From Candidatus Baldrarchaeum yapensis (lineage in GTDB: Archaea > Asgardarchaeota > Baldrarchaeia > Baldrarchaeales > Baldrarchaeaceae): DNA of 30,560 nucleotides. Positions 16,469 through 24,112 of this stretch are shown here, piece after piece. A program made the translations under genes and the position numbers. Within the stretch, counting starts at the first letter, position 1. Each line of letters opens with the position of its first letter. The notes below the pieces were generated by a model. It ran no database searches. It was not told the DNA's origin and saw nothing but the letters and a program-made list of their open reading frames with translations. The stretch spans positions 1 through 30,560 of the forward strand of contig JAEOSH010000020.1 of assembly GCA_016840465.1 (NCBI GenBank), read 5' to 3'.

Positions 16469-16801
16469 TTATCTCAGTTTTTGGAGGATGTTGCCGAAAG
16501 TGATGGCGTCCGGCAGGGATCCCTCTATCTTGAGTTGCCCGCTCATATAGGCTGCAGTTCCGTCCAGTTCGCCGCTTACGATTTTCATGAACACTTCCAT
16601 TGTTGCTATGAATGTAACGTCAGGATTTGAGTGCTCTCCCTTCTCCACCTTGACCTCGCCACCGGAGATCTGAATGTAATAGTTTTCCTCAGGCTTATCT
16701 TCAAACTTTATCTGGAACACTTTCTCGAGACCTGCAATGTCGTCCTTTATTGCGTCCTTCTTTTCTTGGAAGAGTTTTGCGGTCATTTCAGCAATCGACA
16801 T
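16469..16801 (-). CDS. SCP2 lipid-binding domain protein, short form
   Basis: About 110 residues, a single SCP2 domain: helix SIAEMTAKLFQEKKDAI, strands VFQIKFEDKPEENYYIQIS and GEVKVEKGEHSNPDVTFIA, then FMKIVSGELDGTAAYMSGQLKIEG with the closing helix. Family members bind fatty acyl chains or other lipids in a hydrophobic cavity and lack enzyme activity of their own. It is the intact paralogue of the broken copy at 14839-15180. The ATG at 16801 is favoured because GGGGAG lies about 7 nt upstream; ATG 16807 is too close to it. It is divergent from the V4R genes and convergent with the ligase pseudogene. Confidence 0.85.
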   Translation of the reverse strand: MSIAEMTAKLFQEKKDAIKDDIAGLEKVFQIKFEDKPEENYYIQISGGEVKVEKGEHSNPDVTFIATMEVFMKIVSGELDGTAAYMSGQLKIEGSLPDAITFGNILQKLR

Positions 16802-16883
16802 ACGCATCTCCCCATGCTATCAACTGTAATTATTACATATAATGGTTATGGAAAAAGCGTTACGTCGGATGATATATTGTTTT

Positions 16884-16899
16884 CGAAAAGTAAAAATAC
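16884..16899 (+). promoter_or_regulatory. BRE/TATA-like promoter of V4R gene pair
   Basis: CGAAAAG (BRE-like, 16884-16890) followed by TAAAAATA at 16891-16898 precedes the V4R gene by about 50 nt. Transcription would start near 16920, close to the hairpin at 16896-16923. Confidence 0.45.
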
Positions 16900-16923
16900 T
16901 AATATTTCGTTAAAAATTAGTAT
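16896..16923. repeat. Inverted repeat between TATA box and V4R gene
   Basis: ATACTAAT (16896-16903) and ATTAGTAT (16916-16923) are perfect inverted arms. An inner TTT/AAA pair after one mismatch leaves a CGTT loop. It overlaps the end of the TATA-like box and the expected start site, a good place for a repressor operator. Confidence 0.55.
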
Positions 16924-16946
16924 GAAGCCATAGGGAGTGGAAAATT

Positions 16947-17471
16947 ATGGGGATAAAGGGTGCGATTGCGTGGAGATTTCTGGCTAAGAAAATGAACGCA
17001 ATGGAGATAAGATACTCACTGCTGGGAATCGTAGAATACTTAATTCAAACGTACAAGGAGCCTGAGAAGGTATATTCGGAGCTGAAGAAAATATTCAAGC
17101 GTGCGGGGGAGATCGTGTATTTGAAGTACCTTCAGGCGACGAGGAGGTTCGCCCGATCGATCGAAGACTTGATCCCAACGTACAACTTGGGGTTTAAACT
17201 CTTCACTGGAAGGTCCTTTGATGATATAAGGATGGAGCGTGAGGGCAAAGACATCTATATAACGTACACGATATATGACTGCCCAATATGCAAGGGTCTC
17301 AGTGTTCCGATTCCTGTACCGATCTGCGTATTCTTCGCGTCAGTCTTTGAATGGATAGAGGAGCAAAGATTGCAAGATTGGAACGCGGAGTTTGTAAAGT
17401 GTGATGAGACGAAGTGTAGAGTCAAAGGAGATGAGTGTTGCGAGTTCAGGGCGCATATAAGGCTGAGGTAG
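16947..17471 (+). CDS. V4R-domain protein (first of tandem pair)
   Basis: 174 residues. The C-terminal half shows the V4R (4-vinyl reductase-like) signature: a strand pair around DIYITYTIYDCPICKG, a hydrophobic stretch PICVFFASVFEWIEEQ, then FVKCDETKCRVKGDECCEFRAHI, the typical CxxxxCxxxGDxxCxF ending. The N-terminal 90 residues are helical (EIRYSLLGIVEYLIQTYKEPE, KVYSELKKIFKRAGEIVYLK). V4R domains are small-molecule-binding modules seen in hydrocarbon-responsive regulators and in tetrapyrrole enzymes; no DNA-binding or catalytic domain is visible here. A ligand-binding or carrier role near lipid genes is inference. The start at ATG 16947 has AGGGAGTGG about 8 nt upstream. The second V4R gene follows immediately. 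Confidence 0.75.
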   Translation: MGIKGAIAWRFLAKKMNAMEIRYSLLGIVEYLIQTYKEPEKVYSELKKIFKRAGEIVYLKYLQATRRFARSIEDLIPTYNLGFKLFTGRSFDDIRMEREGKDIYITYTIYDCPICKGLSVPIPVPICVFFASVFEWIEEQRLQDWNAEFVKCDETKCRVKGDECCEFRAHIRLR

Positions 17472-17480
17472 GTGATGTTC

Positions 17481-17978
17481 ATGTGGAGAAAGGTTGAGAA
17501 GATGAACCTCATTTCGTACACCTCTGGGAATCTTGCGTTTGTAATGTACCTCATGGAGATGGGAAAAAGCCCGGAGGAGATAAATGAAATATTTAAGAAT
17601 ATCGGAAGAAGAATCGCCGATGGGATATTCGATGACTTCATGTCCAAGGTGAAGCGGGTTCCTGAAAACCCCGATGATGTAGGAGAACTCATCAATATGC
17701 TCCTAGATTATTCTGTTGGACAAAAGGCGAGCGATATAGAAGTCAGGAGGGAGGAGCGCGAAATTGTGGTTTCATGTAAGGTGAGGTCATGCAAGTTTTG
17801 CCTAGATCTCGAGTCCCCCTCACCGATGATCTTCCTCTGCTCGGGAGTGGCGGGGCTTATTGAGCGCATAATTGAGAGGATTTCAAGAACGCTCAGAATA
17901 AAGGAAGTGGAGTGCCGGGAGACGAAGTGCTGCGCAAGAGGAGACGAATATTGTGAGTTTGTCATAAGGATGGCGTGA
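17481..17978 (+). CDS. V4R-domain protein (second of tandem pair)
   Basis: About 165 residues, homologous in layout to the preceding gene. It has a helical N-terminus (MEMGKSPEEINEIFKNIGRR), a central strand region (SDIEVRREEREIVVSCKVRS, then CKFC replacing the CPIC of the first copy), a hydrophobic helix MIFLCSGVAGLIERII, and the V4R ending VECRETKCCARGDEYCEFVI. The pair probably arose by duplication and has diverged strongly, which suggests different ligands or a heterodimer. ATG 17481 is chosen because GAGGTAGGTGAT lies just upstream; GTG 17472 and ATG 17475 sit inside this ribosome binding site. Only about 9 nt separate it from the first V4R stop, so the two are co-translated. Confidence 0.75.
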   Translation: MWRKVEKMNLISYTSGNLAFVMYLMEMGKSPEEINEIFKNIGRRIADGIFDDFMSKVKRVPENPDDVGELINMLLDYSVGQKASDIEVRREEREIVVSCKVRSCKFCLDLESPSPMIFLCSGVAGLIERIIERISRTLRIKEVECRETKCCARGDEYCEFVIRMA

Positions 17979-18088
17979 GTGCCGGAAGGTCTTGTTGTTA
18001 ATTGTTTGGCAATCTCCCCATCAAAACTTTCATCTTGTCTCGCATAAACATAAAAACCATAGATTAAGGTATATGAATTAGATGAGTT

Positions 18089-18100
18089 CAGTATATATGA
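18089..18100 (+). promoter_or_regulatory. TATA-like promoter of acyl-CoA ligase gene
   Basis: GTATATATG at 18091-18099 lies about 55 nt upstream of the likely TTG start at 18150, giving a leader of roughly 30 nt. Confidence 0.4.
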
Positions 18101-18149
18101 GTGGTATACTTCATAGAGGATCGACAATGTATGAAGAGAGGTGTACATT

Positions 18150-19880
18150 TTGAAGGGGAGTCGGGGACTTCCCGACTATGTTATTAACAGAATATGGGAA
18201 CAATGCTGGTCAGAGGATGCGAAGAGGTGGATAGAGAAAATAGGGCCGCCACCTGAGGATGTCGACATCGTGGCGTACTGGGATAGAAGGATAAAGGAAG
18301 AGCTCCGAGTTCTCGACGAGGTCGCGATGGTATTCTATGGGTATAACATACAGATGACGTACCGCGAGTTTATGGAACGGAGAGATAGATTTGCGACTGC
18401 GTTGCACGAACTGGGCATTCGGAAAGGAGACAAAGTAGCGGTGTATCTTCCCAATTGCCCCCAATTTGCAATAGCCGCCTTTGGCGCATTAAGAATAGGC
18501 GCGACGATAACATGTGTGAACCCCCTCTTTGCCCCCAGAGAGGTGCAGTTCCAGCTAAGCGATAGCGAGAGCAGGGTTGTCGTTACAACGGACACTTTGT
18601 ATCCTAAGGTTAAGGCCGTTAAGGAGGATACTCCGCTTGAACATGTAATAGTCCTGAATCTAAGAGGGGAAAAACCCAAAGTCGAAAAGGAGCCCGGGGT
18701 GCTATACTTCGATGAGATGATAGAGAAAGCTTCACCCAAGCCTCCAAAGGTAGAGATAGATCCTAAGGAGGATATCGCGGTTCTCCAGTACACCGGGGGG
18801 ACCACCGGAATCCCGAAGGGGTGCATGCTCACCCACTATAATGTTCTATCTAACGCGTGGCAGATGAGACCCATTGGCGAAGTTATGAAGGAAAAACTGG
18901 GAATTGAGAGACTGAAGAGATTATGTGTCCTTCCGTGGTACCACATTTACGGGCAAACCTGTGATCTCGTCGGAGGCCTCGGGGACGGACAACTGCTCGT
19001 GATTTTCGATAGATTTGATCCGGGAAAAGTTCTGGACGCAATCCAGCAGTATAAGCCGCACATATTCTTGGTTGTCACACCAATTCTTCTGTTCCTACTG
19101 CAACACCCCAAGATAAGAGAAGTGGACTTTTCATCCCTTAAATTGGTAAACGCAGGAGCCGCACCACTGCCGGTTGAGATTGCAAAGCAGTGGAAGGAAA
19201 TAACGGGGGTCGAGGTCCAAGAAGGCTATGGACTAAGCGAGGCAAGCCCCGTAACTCACACAACCGCAAGTCCATTCTTTGCAACGAAGATAAAATTGGG
19301 ATCTGCCGGTGTGCCGCTGCCGTGGACTCTCGAAGCTATCGTCGACCCTGAAACGCTTGAGTTTCTACCCCTCGGAGAGACAGGAGAGTTGGTTGTTGCG
19401 GGACCACAGGTGATGAAAGGTTACTGGAAGAGGCCCGATGAAACAGAGAAAGTCTTCTTCGAGGCCGGGGGAATAAAGTGGCTCAGAACAGGAGATGTCG
19501 CCAAAATAGACGAGGAGGGCTTCGTGTGGATTGTTGACCGCGTCAAGGAAATAATAAAGTATAAGGGCCATTCGGTGTATCCACGGGAGGTGGAGGAGGT
19601 CCTCTATGAACACCCCGCGGTCATAGACGCGGCTGTCGTCGGTGTCCCAGACCCCGTCGCTGGGGAAAACATAAAGGCGTTCGTCGTCCTAAAGCCGGAG
19701 TACCGTGGGAAGGTCACCGAGCAGGAGATAATAGAGTGGTGTAAGGAGCGTCTCGCGGCCTACAAGTACCCCCGCATGGTCGAGTTTGTGACGTCGATAC
19801 CGCGAAGCGCTGCCGGAAAGGTCCTCCGTAGGGTCTTACGTCAAAAGGAAATAGAAAAGATGAAGAAAGAGCAAAAATGA
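18150..19880 (+). CDS. Long-chain fatty acid-CoA ligase (AMP-forming)
   Basis: About 576 residues with complete ANL-family motifs: LQYTGGTTGIPKGCMLTH (A3 loop, near residue 215), VQEGYGLSEASPVTH (A5), WLRTGDVAKIDEEGFVWIVD with RVKEIIKYKGH (A7/A8 hinge), and the catalytic lysine in PRSAAGKVLRR near the C-terminus. It activates a fatty acid with ATP and CoA to acyl-CoA, feeding beta-oxidation. The fatty acid length is unknown. It follows the V4R pair after 170 nt with its own putative promoter. The start is uncertain: GTG 18141 is in frame, but TTG 18150 has GAGGTG at 18138-18143, spacing 6. It is the intact paralogue of the pseudogene at 15415-16430. Confidence 0.93.
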   Translation: MKGSRGLPDYVINRIWEQCWSEDAKRWIEKIGPPPEDVDIVAYWDRRIKEELRVLDEVAMVFYGYNIQMTYREFMERRDRFATALHELGIRKGDKVAVYLPNCPQFAIAAFGALRIGATITCVNPLFAPREVQFQLSDSESRVVVTTDTLYPKVKAVKEDTPLEHVIVLNLRGEKPKVEKEPGVLYFDEMIEKASPKPPKVEIDPKEDIAVLQYTGGTTGIPKGCMLTHYNVLSNAWQMRPIGEVMKEKLGIERLKRLCVLPWYHIYGQTCDLVGGLGDGQLLVIFDRFDPGKVLDAIQQYKPHIFLVVTPILLFLLQHPKIREVDFSSLKLVNAGAAPLPVEIAKQWKEITGVEVQEGYGLSEASPVTHTTASPFFATKIKLGSAGVPLPWTLEAIVDPETLEFLPLGETGELVVAGPQVMKGYWKRPDETEKVFFEAGGIKWLRTGDVAKIDEEGFVWIVDRVKEIIKYKGHSVYPREVEEVLYEHPAVIDAAVVGVPDPVAGENIKAFVVLKPEYRGKVTEQEIIEWCKERLAAYKYPRMVEFVTSIPRSAAGKVLRRVLRQKEIEKMKKEQK

Positions 19881-19926
19881 AGGTTGCAGAATACACCGTT
19901 GTGCGATAAATGTAAAGAATCCTAAC

Positions 19927-19968
19927 ATTTTCCTACTTTTTAATAATTTTAACGATTTTTTATGCCCG
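19927..19968 (+). terminator. T-rich transcription termination region after ligase
   Basis: Several T runs (TTTTCC, CTTTTTAA, ATTTTAAC, GATTTTTTATG) follow the ligase stop by about 50 nt, as in archaeal oligo-T terminators. No stem-loop is obvious. Confidence 0.4.
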
Positions 19969-20010
19969 TAATTACGATTTTAATTGGCGTCGATCTTACA
20001 GCCACAATAA

Positions 20011-20175
20011 ATAATCATTATCATTCTGAGTGACGAGATCGGAAGCGATGAAGTCCCGAGATTATTCGCATTTGCGGAAAAGCTTTACACCAATTATCAC
20101 TATAACTTTCTCAATTGTAAGAGATTTCAAATATACATGGAGGACTCTTTGAAACTCATGCAGATTCTGAAATAA
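20011..20175 (+). pseudogene. PaREP1-family C-terminal remnant
   Basis: An open stretch of about 54 codons without a start reads DEIGSDEVPRLFAFAEKLY, TNYHYNFLNCKRFQIYMEDS and LKLMQILK, ending at TAA 20173-20175. It matches the C-terminal part of PaREP1 proteins (compare ETGDPELARLFALAERLH and NFYHxFLRRxxFExHRExVLRLI). The N-terminal two thirds are missing upstream. A second, larger PaREP1 remnant lies on the opposite strand 54 nt away. PaREP1 proteins are archaeal repeat-family proteins of uncertain function, with a HEPN-like helical fold. Confidence 0.65.
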
Positions 20176-20228
20176 TACTGGAGGAGAGAGGAAAATCTTC
20201 ATAAAGCTAATATCTGAGGGTTGGATTG

Positions 20229-20700
20229 TCATTTACCACTTTTGATGTCTGCATGAGCCTTAAGATACTTGTTTAACTTCTCGATAAGCCTCAGCACATG
20301 CTCTCTATGATGCTCAAATGTGCCCTTTCTTAGAAAGCCGTGATAAAATTTGCATGAAGCCTCTCGGCATAAGCAAAGAGTCCCACAACTTCGGGGTCTT
20401 CCATTTTCTCTGCAGCATGCTCTATGATCTCGGTGTAGTCCCTATGGTTAAAATGGGGGAGCTCATCTCTTTCTCCAATGGCATTTAGCAGTGCCGTTAC
20501 TGTGCCCCTCTCCTGTAAAACTCCTCCGCCTCCCTGACGTACTTCTCGTAAAGTTTCAGGTACACGTATACTCTTGTGTTCGGATCGCGGTCTTCACAGG
20601 ATTTTTCGACGATTATGTCAAGAGCTGTCTTATTTTTCCTCAGTGCGCTCTTTTCAAGCATGCGGTAGATTTCAAACGGGATCTCTATCACTACATCCAT
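20229..20700 (-). pseudogene. PaREP1-family protein, deleted and frameshifted
   Basis: From ATG 20700 the minus strand reads MDVVIEIPFEIYRMLEKSA, then RDPNTRVYVYLKLYEKYVRE and AEEFYRRG, a typical PaREP1 N-terminus. Next comes a shift near 20505 into TVTALLNAIGERDELPHFNH, RDYTEIIEHAAEKMEDPEVV and GLFAYAERLHANF. The conserved segment between RRG and VTALL (usually about a dozen residues) is absent. Near 20343 a one-base loss changes frame again to YHGFLRKGTFEHHREHVLRL and IEKLNKYLKAHADIKSGK, ending at TGA 20229-20231. The protein is recognisably PaREP1 but cannot be made in one piece. An upstream TTG at 20730 would extend the N-terminus by ten residues. Confidence 0.75.
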
Positions 20701-20904
20701 CAGGTACACATACTTTGATGCCCATCGCAACCTCTTCCTTATTTTATGAAGTTGATGCTTTTAACCTTTTAAGAAATGACGAATTGCTGGCGATCTCGGA
20801 ATCTTGTTATGTCTTTTCTAATTGTGAGAGTTTGCGCGGCTAGGGTCAACGGTGTTTAGATTTTGGAGCAGAAACGGTCAGGATCTGGCATATTTACGTA
20901 CTAC

Positions 20905-20921
20905 ACGAAAACTAAATAAAT
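20905..20921 (+). promoter_or_regulatory. BRE/TATA-like promoter of ADC-family gene
   Basis: CGAAAA at 20906-20911 followed by CTAAATAAAT at 20912-20921 lies about 36 nt before ATG 20957, giving a short leader of roughly 12 nt. Confidence 0.45.
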
Positions 20922-20956
20922 CGCTGGGACACAAAAGAAAATATCGGGGTGATCAA

Positions 20957-21709
20957 ATGATAAGAGGTATTCCTTTTCATGCGCCGCTCTATCAGGGAGA
21001 TATGGAGAGAGGGATCGAGTACAGGAACTGTGAAGGATTGGCGGCATTCTTCACGATAAAAGGGGACATTTCGGGTCTTCTGCCGGAGGGACTGAAGCCC
21101 TATAGCGACCCACCACAAGGGGGCATCTGGTTCGCCCACTACTCCTTCAGCACGCTTGGAGAGTACTATGAGTTCTTGAGCGTCATACAGGTGGAGGACC
21201 CGGAGGGAGAGATGGGGTATTACATTCCTTTCATTTATGTGACAAATGATGCTGCGCTCGCGGCGGGTAGGGAACTCGCGGGTGCGCCCAAGAAACTCGC
21301 AAAGATAGAAATCACAAAGGAGTACGAGTTGGTGCAGGCGATTCTCGAAAGACCTACTGGCAAGAGGCTTGTCACGTTCACAATGATGCCGACCACCAGG
21401 GTTGCTGGTGGCATAATAGACGCCATACTTCCCAAGCCGACGCCTCTGCTATCCGTCAGGCATTTACCGCCAATCAAGGGCAAGGGCGGCGTTACTCAAC
21501 TGATCAAGTGGTACGCGGATATAGACTTCCACACGGACCCACGAGGCGAGAGGGTAATATTCATGGGACCCGCATCGGTGACCTACGACTCTCCCTCGGT
21601 GATAGACCCCGTTCACAGACTCGAAATAGATCAGATACTTGCCGCGATCTACTTCCAGTTCGATATGAAACTGGGCGTCACCAAGATTCTCAAGGAGTAT
21701 AAGGAATAA
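20957..21709 (+). CDS. Acetoacetate decarboxylase-family protein
   Basis: 251 residues, close to the 244-residue clostridial enzyme. The family core is visible: EGLAAFFTIKGDISGLLPEG near the N-terminus, GYYIPFIYVTNDAALAAGRE, and LAGAPKKLAKIEI with the tandem lysines K112-K113 at the place of the Schiff-base lysine pair. A strand-rich C-terminus follows (LSVRHLPPIKGKGGVTQLIK). Acetoacetate decarboxylase forms acetone and CO2 from acetoacetate, but the superfamily also includes aldolase and cyclase-type enzymes, so the substrate is uncertain. ATG 20957 is chosen because GGGGTGATC precedes it, although spacing is short, and because the 35 in-frame codons upstream look unlike coding sequence. An acyl-CoA dehydrogenase follows after 50 nt. 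Confidence 0.85.
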   Translation: MIRGIPFHAPLYQGDMERGIEYRNCEGLAAFFTIKGDISGLLPEGLKPYSDPPQGGIWFAHYSFSTLGEYYEFLSVIQVEDPEGEMGYYIPFIYVTNDAALAAGRELAGAPKKLAKIEITKEYELVQAILERPTGKRLVTFTMMPTTRVAGGIIDAILPKPTPLLSVRHLPPIKGKGGVTQLIKWYADIDFHTDPRGERVIFMGPASVTYDSPSVIDPVHRLEIDQILAAIYFQFDMKLGVTKILKEYKE

Positions 21710-21759
21710 TTATCCGCTCCAAACCTCTCCAAACTCCTTTTTATATGCGTGGTGAGTGA

Positions 21760-22953
21760 ATGCTAGTGGACTTTCTGCTGACAGAGGAGCAAAAAGCGAT
21801 TAAAGAGGCGGCGAGGGAGTTTGCGGAGAAGGAGTTTCCAAAATACGCCGAGGAGTGTGACCGCGAGGAAAAGTTTCCATTTGAGTTGTGGAAGAAAGCC
21901 GCCGAACTCGGCTTCATAGGAATGTACATCCCCGAGGAGTACGGGGGTCAAGGGCTGGGAATTCTCGACTTCTGCCTTGTCGTTGAGGAGTTCTGGAGGG
22001 TCGATGCCGGGCTGGGGATGATTCTCTCCACAACATTCGGCTCCGAGATGATAATGCTCTTTGGAACCGAGAAACAAAAGAAGAAGTACCTTCCTCCACT
22101 CGCAAGGGGAGAAAAGATTTGCTGTGCCTGCTTTACCGAACCCCAAGCAGGAAGCGATATTGCGGCAGTAAGAACGAGGGCCGTGAAGGACGGCGATGAA
22201 TATGTCATAAATGGCACCAAGATGTTCATAACTAACGGCTCCATCGCTGATTACTACATAGTTCTAGCAAGAACCAACCCAAATCCCCCGAAAAGGCATG
22301 AAGGGTTGAGCGTGTTCATAGTGGAGAAAGGAACACCGGGATTGGAGGCAAGGAAGCTTACAAATAAGCTGGGAATCAGAGCAAGCGACACCGCAGAGGT
22401 GGTATTTAAAGACGTGAGGGTTCCGGAGGAGAACCTGATCGGCAAAGAGGGAGATGGTTTCCGGCAGGCGATGGAGTTCTTTAACCTGACGCGGATCCAT
22501 GTAGCGTTCCAAGCGGTTGGTCTGGCGCAGGGAGCATTCGAACTTGCGCTGGAGTACGCGAAAAACAGGGAGGTATTTGAGAAGAAATTGGTGGACTTTC
22601 AGATGACGAGAGAGAAACTTGCAAAGATGAGGACCGAGATAGAGGCTGCAAGGTTGCTTGCAATCCAAGCTGCACTGGTTGCAGATAAGACGGGGTCACC
22701 CGATCCGGGGTTGACCGCGATGGCCAAATACTATGCTGCTAAGATTGCCCAGAGGGTTGTGTACGAGGCGCAACAACTGTACGGCGGCTATGGTTTCATG
22801 GGAGATCAGGCGATTTCGAGAATGTACAGAGATGTCAGGATACTCGAGATATACGAGGGGACGCGGGAGATTGAGTTAGAAGTGATAGCGCGATCGATAC
22901 TAGGAAGGGTACCGTCAAGACTGAAGATACTACGAAGGCATCCCTTGATGTGA
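21760..22953 (+). CDS. Acyl-CoA dehydrogenase, canonical
   Basis: 397 residues, standard length. The N-terminal helical domain (LTEEQKAIKEAAREFAEKEF), CCACFTEPQAGSDIAAVRTR, NGTKMFITNGSIADYYIVLA and RASDTAEVVFKDVRVPEENL all fit. The C-terminal domain has GGYGFMGDQAISRMYRDVRI followed by LEIYEGTREIE, where E366 is the catalytic base in the canonical xYEGT motif. It oxidises a short or medium-chain or branched acyl-CoA to the 2-enoyl-CoA with FAD and passes electrons to EtfAB, encoded about 1.5 kb downstream. The chain-length preference cannot be read. ATG 21760 has GGTGAG close upstream. It is probably in one operon with the ADC-family gene. Confidence 0.95.
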   Translation: MLVDFLLTEEQKAIKEAAREFAEKEFPKYAEECDREEKFPFELWKKAAELGFIGMYIPEEYGGQGLGILDFCLVVEEFWRVDAGLGMILSTTFGSEMIMLFGTEKQKKKYLPPLARGEKICCACFTEPQAGSDIAAVRTRAVKDGDEYVINGTKMFITNGSIADYYIVLARTNPNPPKRHEGLSVFIVEKGTPGLEARKLTNKLGIRASDTAEVVFKDVRVPEENLIGKEGDGFRQAMEFFNLTRIHVAFQAVGLAQGAFELALEYAKNREVFEKKLVDFQMTREKLAKMRTEIEAARLLAIQAALVADKTGSPDPGLTAMAKYYAAKIAQRVVYEAQQLYGGYGFMGDQAISRMYRDVRILEIYEGTREIELEVIARSILGRVPSRLKILRRHPLM

Positions 22954-22962
22954 ATGCTACCC

Positions 22963-23145
22963 TTAGCGATCCTTATAATCGGTATCAGAAAATCCCATTC
23001 TCTCCTCTAGAAATTCCTTAAGCACGTCCTTATCAACGCGCTTGCGATATTTCATAATTACGTCAGCAGGTCCCTTCTCCCTTACACGTCCTCCTTTTAT
23101 CTTCTCGGTCAAATTTATGAACTCTTCAATAACGATCTCGCGCAA
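22963..23145 (-). CDS. Small hypothetical protein
   Basis: 60 codons on the minus strand starting with TTG, preceded by AAAGGTTAGAA as a weak ribosome binding site. The product is highly charged (MREIVIEEFINLTEKIKGG near the start, VDKDVLKEFLEERMGF near the end), with no recognised domain. Composition and the nearby vapBC pair suggest an antitoxin-like small protein or a remnant of one, but nothing in the sequence proves it. It ends 10 nt from the converging acyl-CoA dehydrogenase. Confidence 0.4.
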   Translation of the reverse strand: MREIVIEEFINLTEKIKGGRVREKGPADVIMKYRKRVDKDVLKEFLEERMGFSDTDYKDR

Positions 23146-23365
23146 TTCTAACCTTTAGCACAGTATATTCCTCTGATTTCATACTCATCACACATCCTTA
23201 TCCTAACACTAATAATAACGGCTATCGGCCTGGTAAAAATAACACGCTCATCACATTCACCTCCAGGAATTTTAGCATGCTTTAACAGGAAGTGAACCGG
23301 GTTATCACAACCACGGTTACTGTGAGATGATCAAGAGTTCGGAAAAAGTCTCATGGAAGAGTCTT

Positions 23366-23815
23366 CTACGTAAAGGTGAACTCTGAAGTAGAAGAACTCG
23401 AGTGAATGGTGGGGGTTATTATCCTTAATTTCTTTATCCTCGAGAAGTGATCAACGTTCATCGTCGCAAGTACACAGTCATTTGCCAACGTTATGGCAGC
23501 AATGAGCACATCACCAACTTCTATCGGCATTCCCTTGCTTTCGAGCATCGCCAAAATTTCTCCCGCGATTTTGGAGGACTTAATATCAAGATACAGTACC
23601 TCCATGTTATCAGCGAGATCCTTAACCTCTTTCAAATTCTTTTCCCGCTTCTTGGACTTATAAGCCCCATAAAAAAGCTCAAATATGTTTATAATAGTGG
23701 TTGCGAGGGGGATGCCTTCCTCCTCCAGTCTTTTGACAAACCTGACAATATCCTTCACATCCCTAAGTAGTCCCACTAGAATGTCCGTGTCCAGTACTAC
23801 TTTTGGAGTCTCCAT
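23366..23815 (-). CDS. vapC: VapC-type PIN-domain ribonuclease toxin
   Basis: 149 residues with a complete PIN domain: KVVLDTDILVGLLRD (acidic D9 and D11), IINIFELFYGAY (E46), VGDVLIAAITLAND (D102) and ATMNVDHFSRI (D122). These carboxylates bind Mg2+ and cleave RNA, usually tRNA or rRNA in VapC toxins. It overlaps the antitoxin gene by 19 nt, and GGTGAGG lies about 5-6 nt before ATG 23815. The last dozen residues are serine/threonine-rich (TIHSSSSTSEFTFT), unlike typical VapC ends, so the natural C-terminus may have been altered by read-through into flanking sequence. Confidence 0.9.
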   Translation of the reverse strand: METPKVVLDTDILVGLLRDVKDIVRFVKRLEEEGIPLATTIINIFELFYGAYKSKKREKNLKEVKDLADNMEVLYLDIKSSKIAGEILAMLESKGMPIEVGDVLIAAITLANDCVLATMNVDHFSRIKKLRIITPTIHSSSSTSEFTFT

Positions 23816-24054
23816 CGCGCCCTCACCGATCTTATTGCTTTTAGAATCTCCTCGGCCTCTTCATCATCCATTTCCCAGGCTCCCGCAAACTCGCTCACCC
23901 TCCTCCGAGCCCTGCCTAGCAATATGTTTATGACTTCGTCTATCGATACTGGGCGCTTCAACTCCGCACGCAATTTTCCTGCAAGTTCGTTTAAACGCCT
24001 ATATGTCTCCTCACGAACTTTTATCGAAATCATTTTTGTCACTATTACCGCCAT
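23797..24054 (-). CDS. vapB: VapB-type antitoxin
   Basis: Up to 85 residues. The core MISIKVREETYRRLNELAGK followed by RPVSIDEVINILLGRARRRV is a ribbon-helix-helix-like DNA-binding segment of the archaeal VapB type. The acidic tail (EMDDEEAEEILKAIRSVRAR) would wrap around the PIN toxin. The start is uncertain among ATG 24054, GTG 24042 and ATG 24033; the conserved domain begins at the last one. Overlap with vapC implies coupling, and autoregulation by the VapBC complex is usual in this family. Confidence 0.8.
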   Translation of the reverse strand: MAVIVTKMISIKVREETYRRLNELAGKLRAELKRPVSIDEVINILLGRARRRVSEFAGAWEMDDEEAEEILKAIRSVRARWRLQK

Positions 24055-24112
24055 GTAGAATAAGTGGAAATAGAAGGATAAAGATTGCGAAGTGTTCGAG
24101 CGAAAAATCGTA

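Noticed and set aside
20574-20843. 89-codon plus-strand frame
   Set aside because: Mostly antisense to the PaREP1 pseudogene, cysteine- and serine-rich, without a start signal.
23146-23365. Possible repeat array or small RNA between the small ORF and vapC
   Set aside because: Only short imperfect repeats such as GGTTATCAC and GGTTACTGTG were seen, with no regular spacing.
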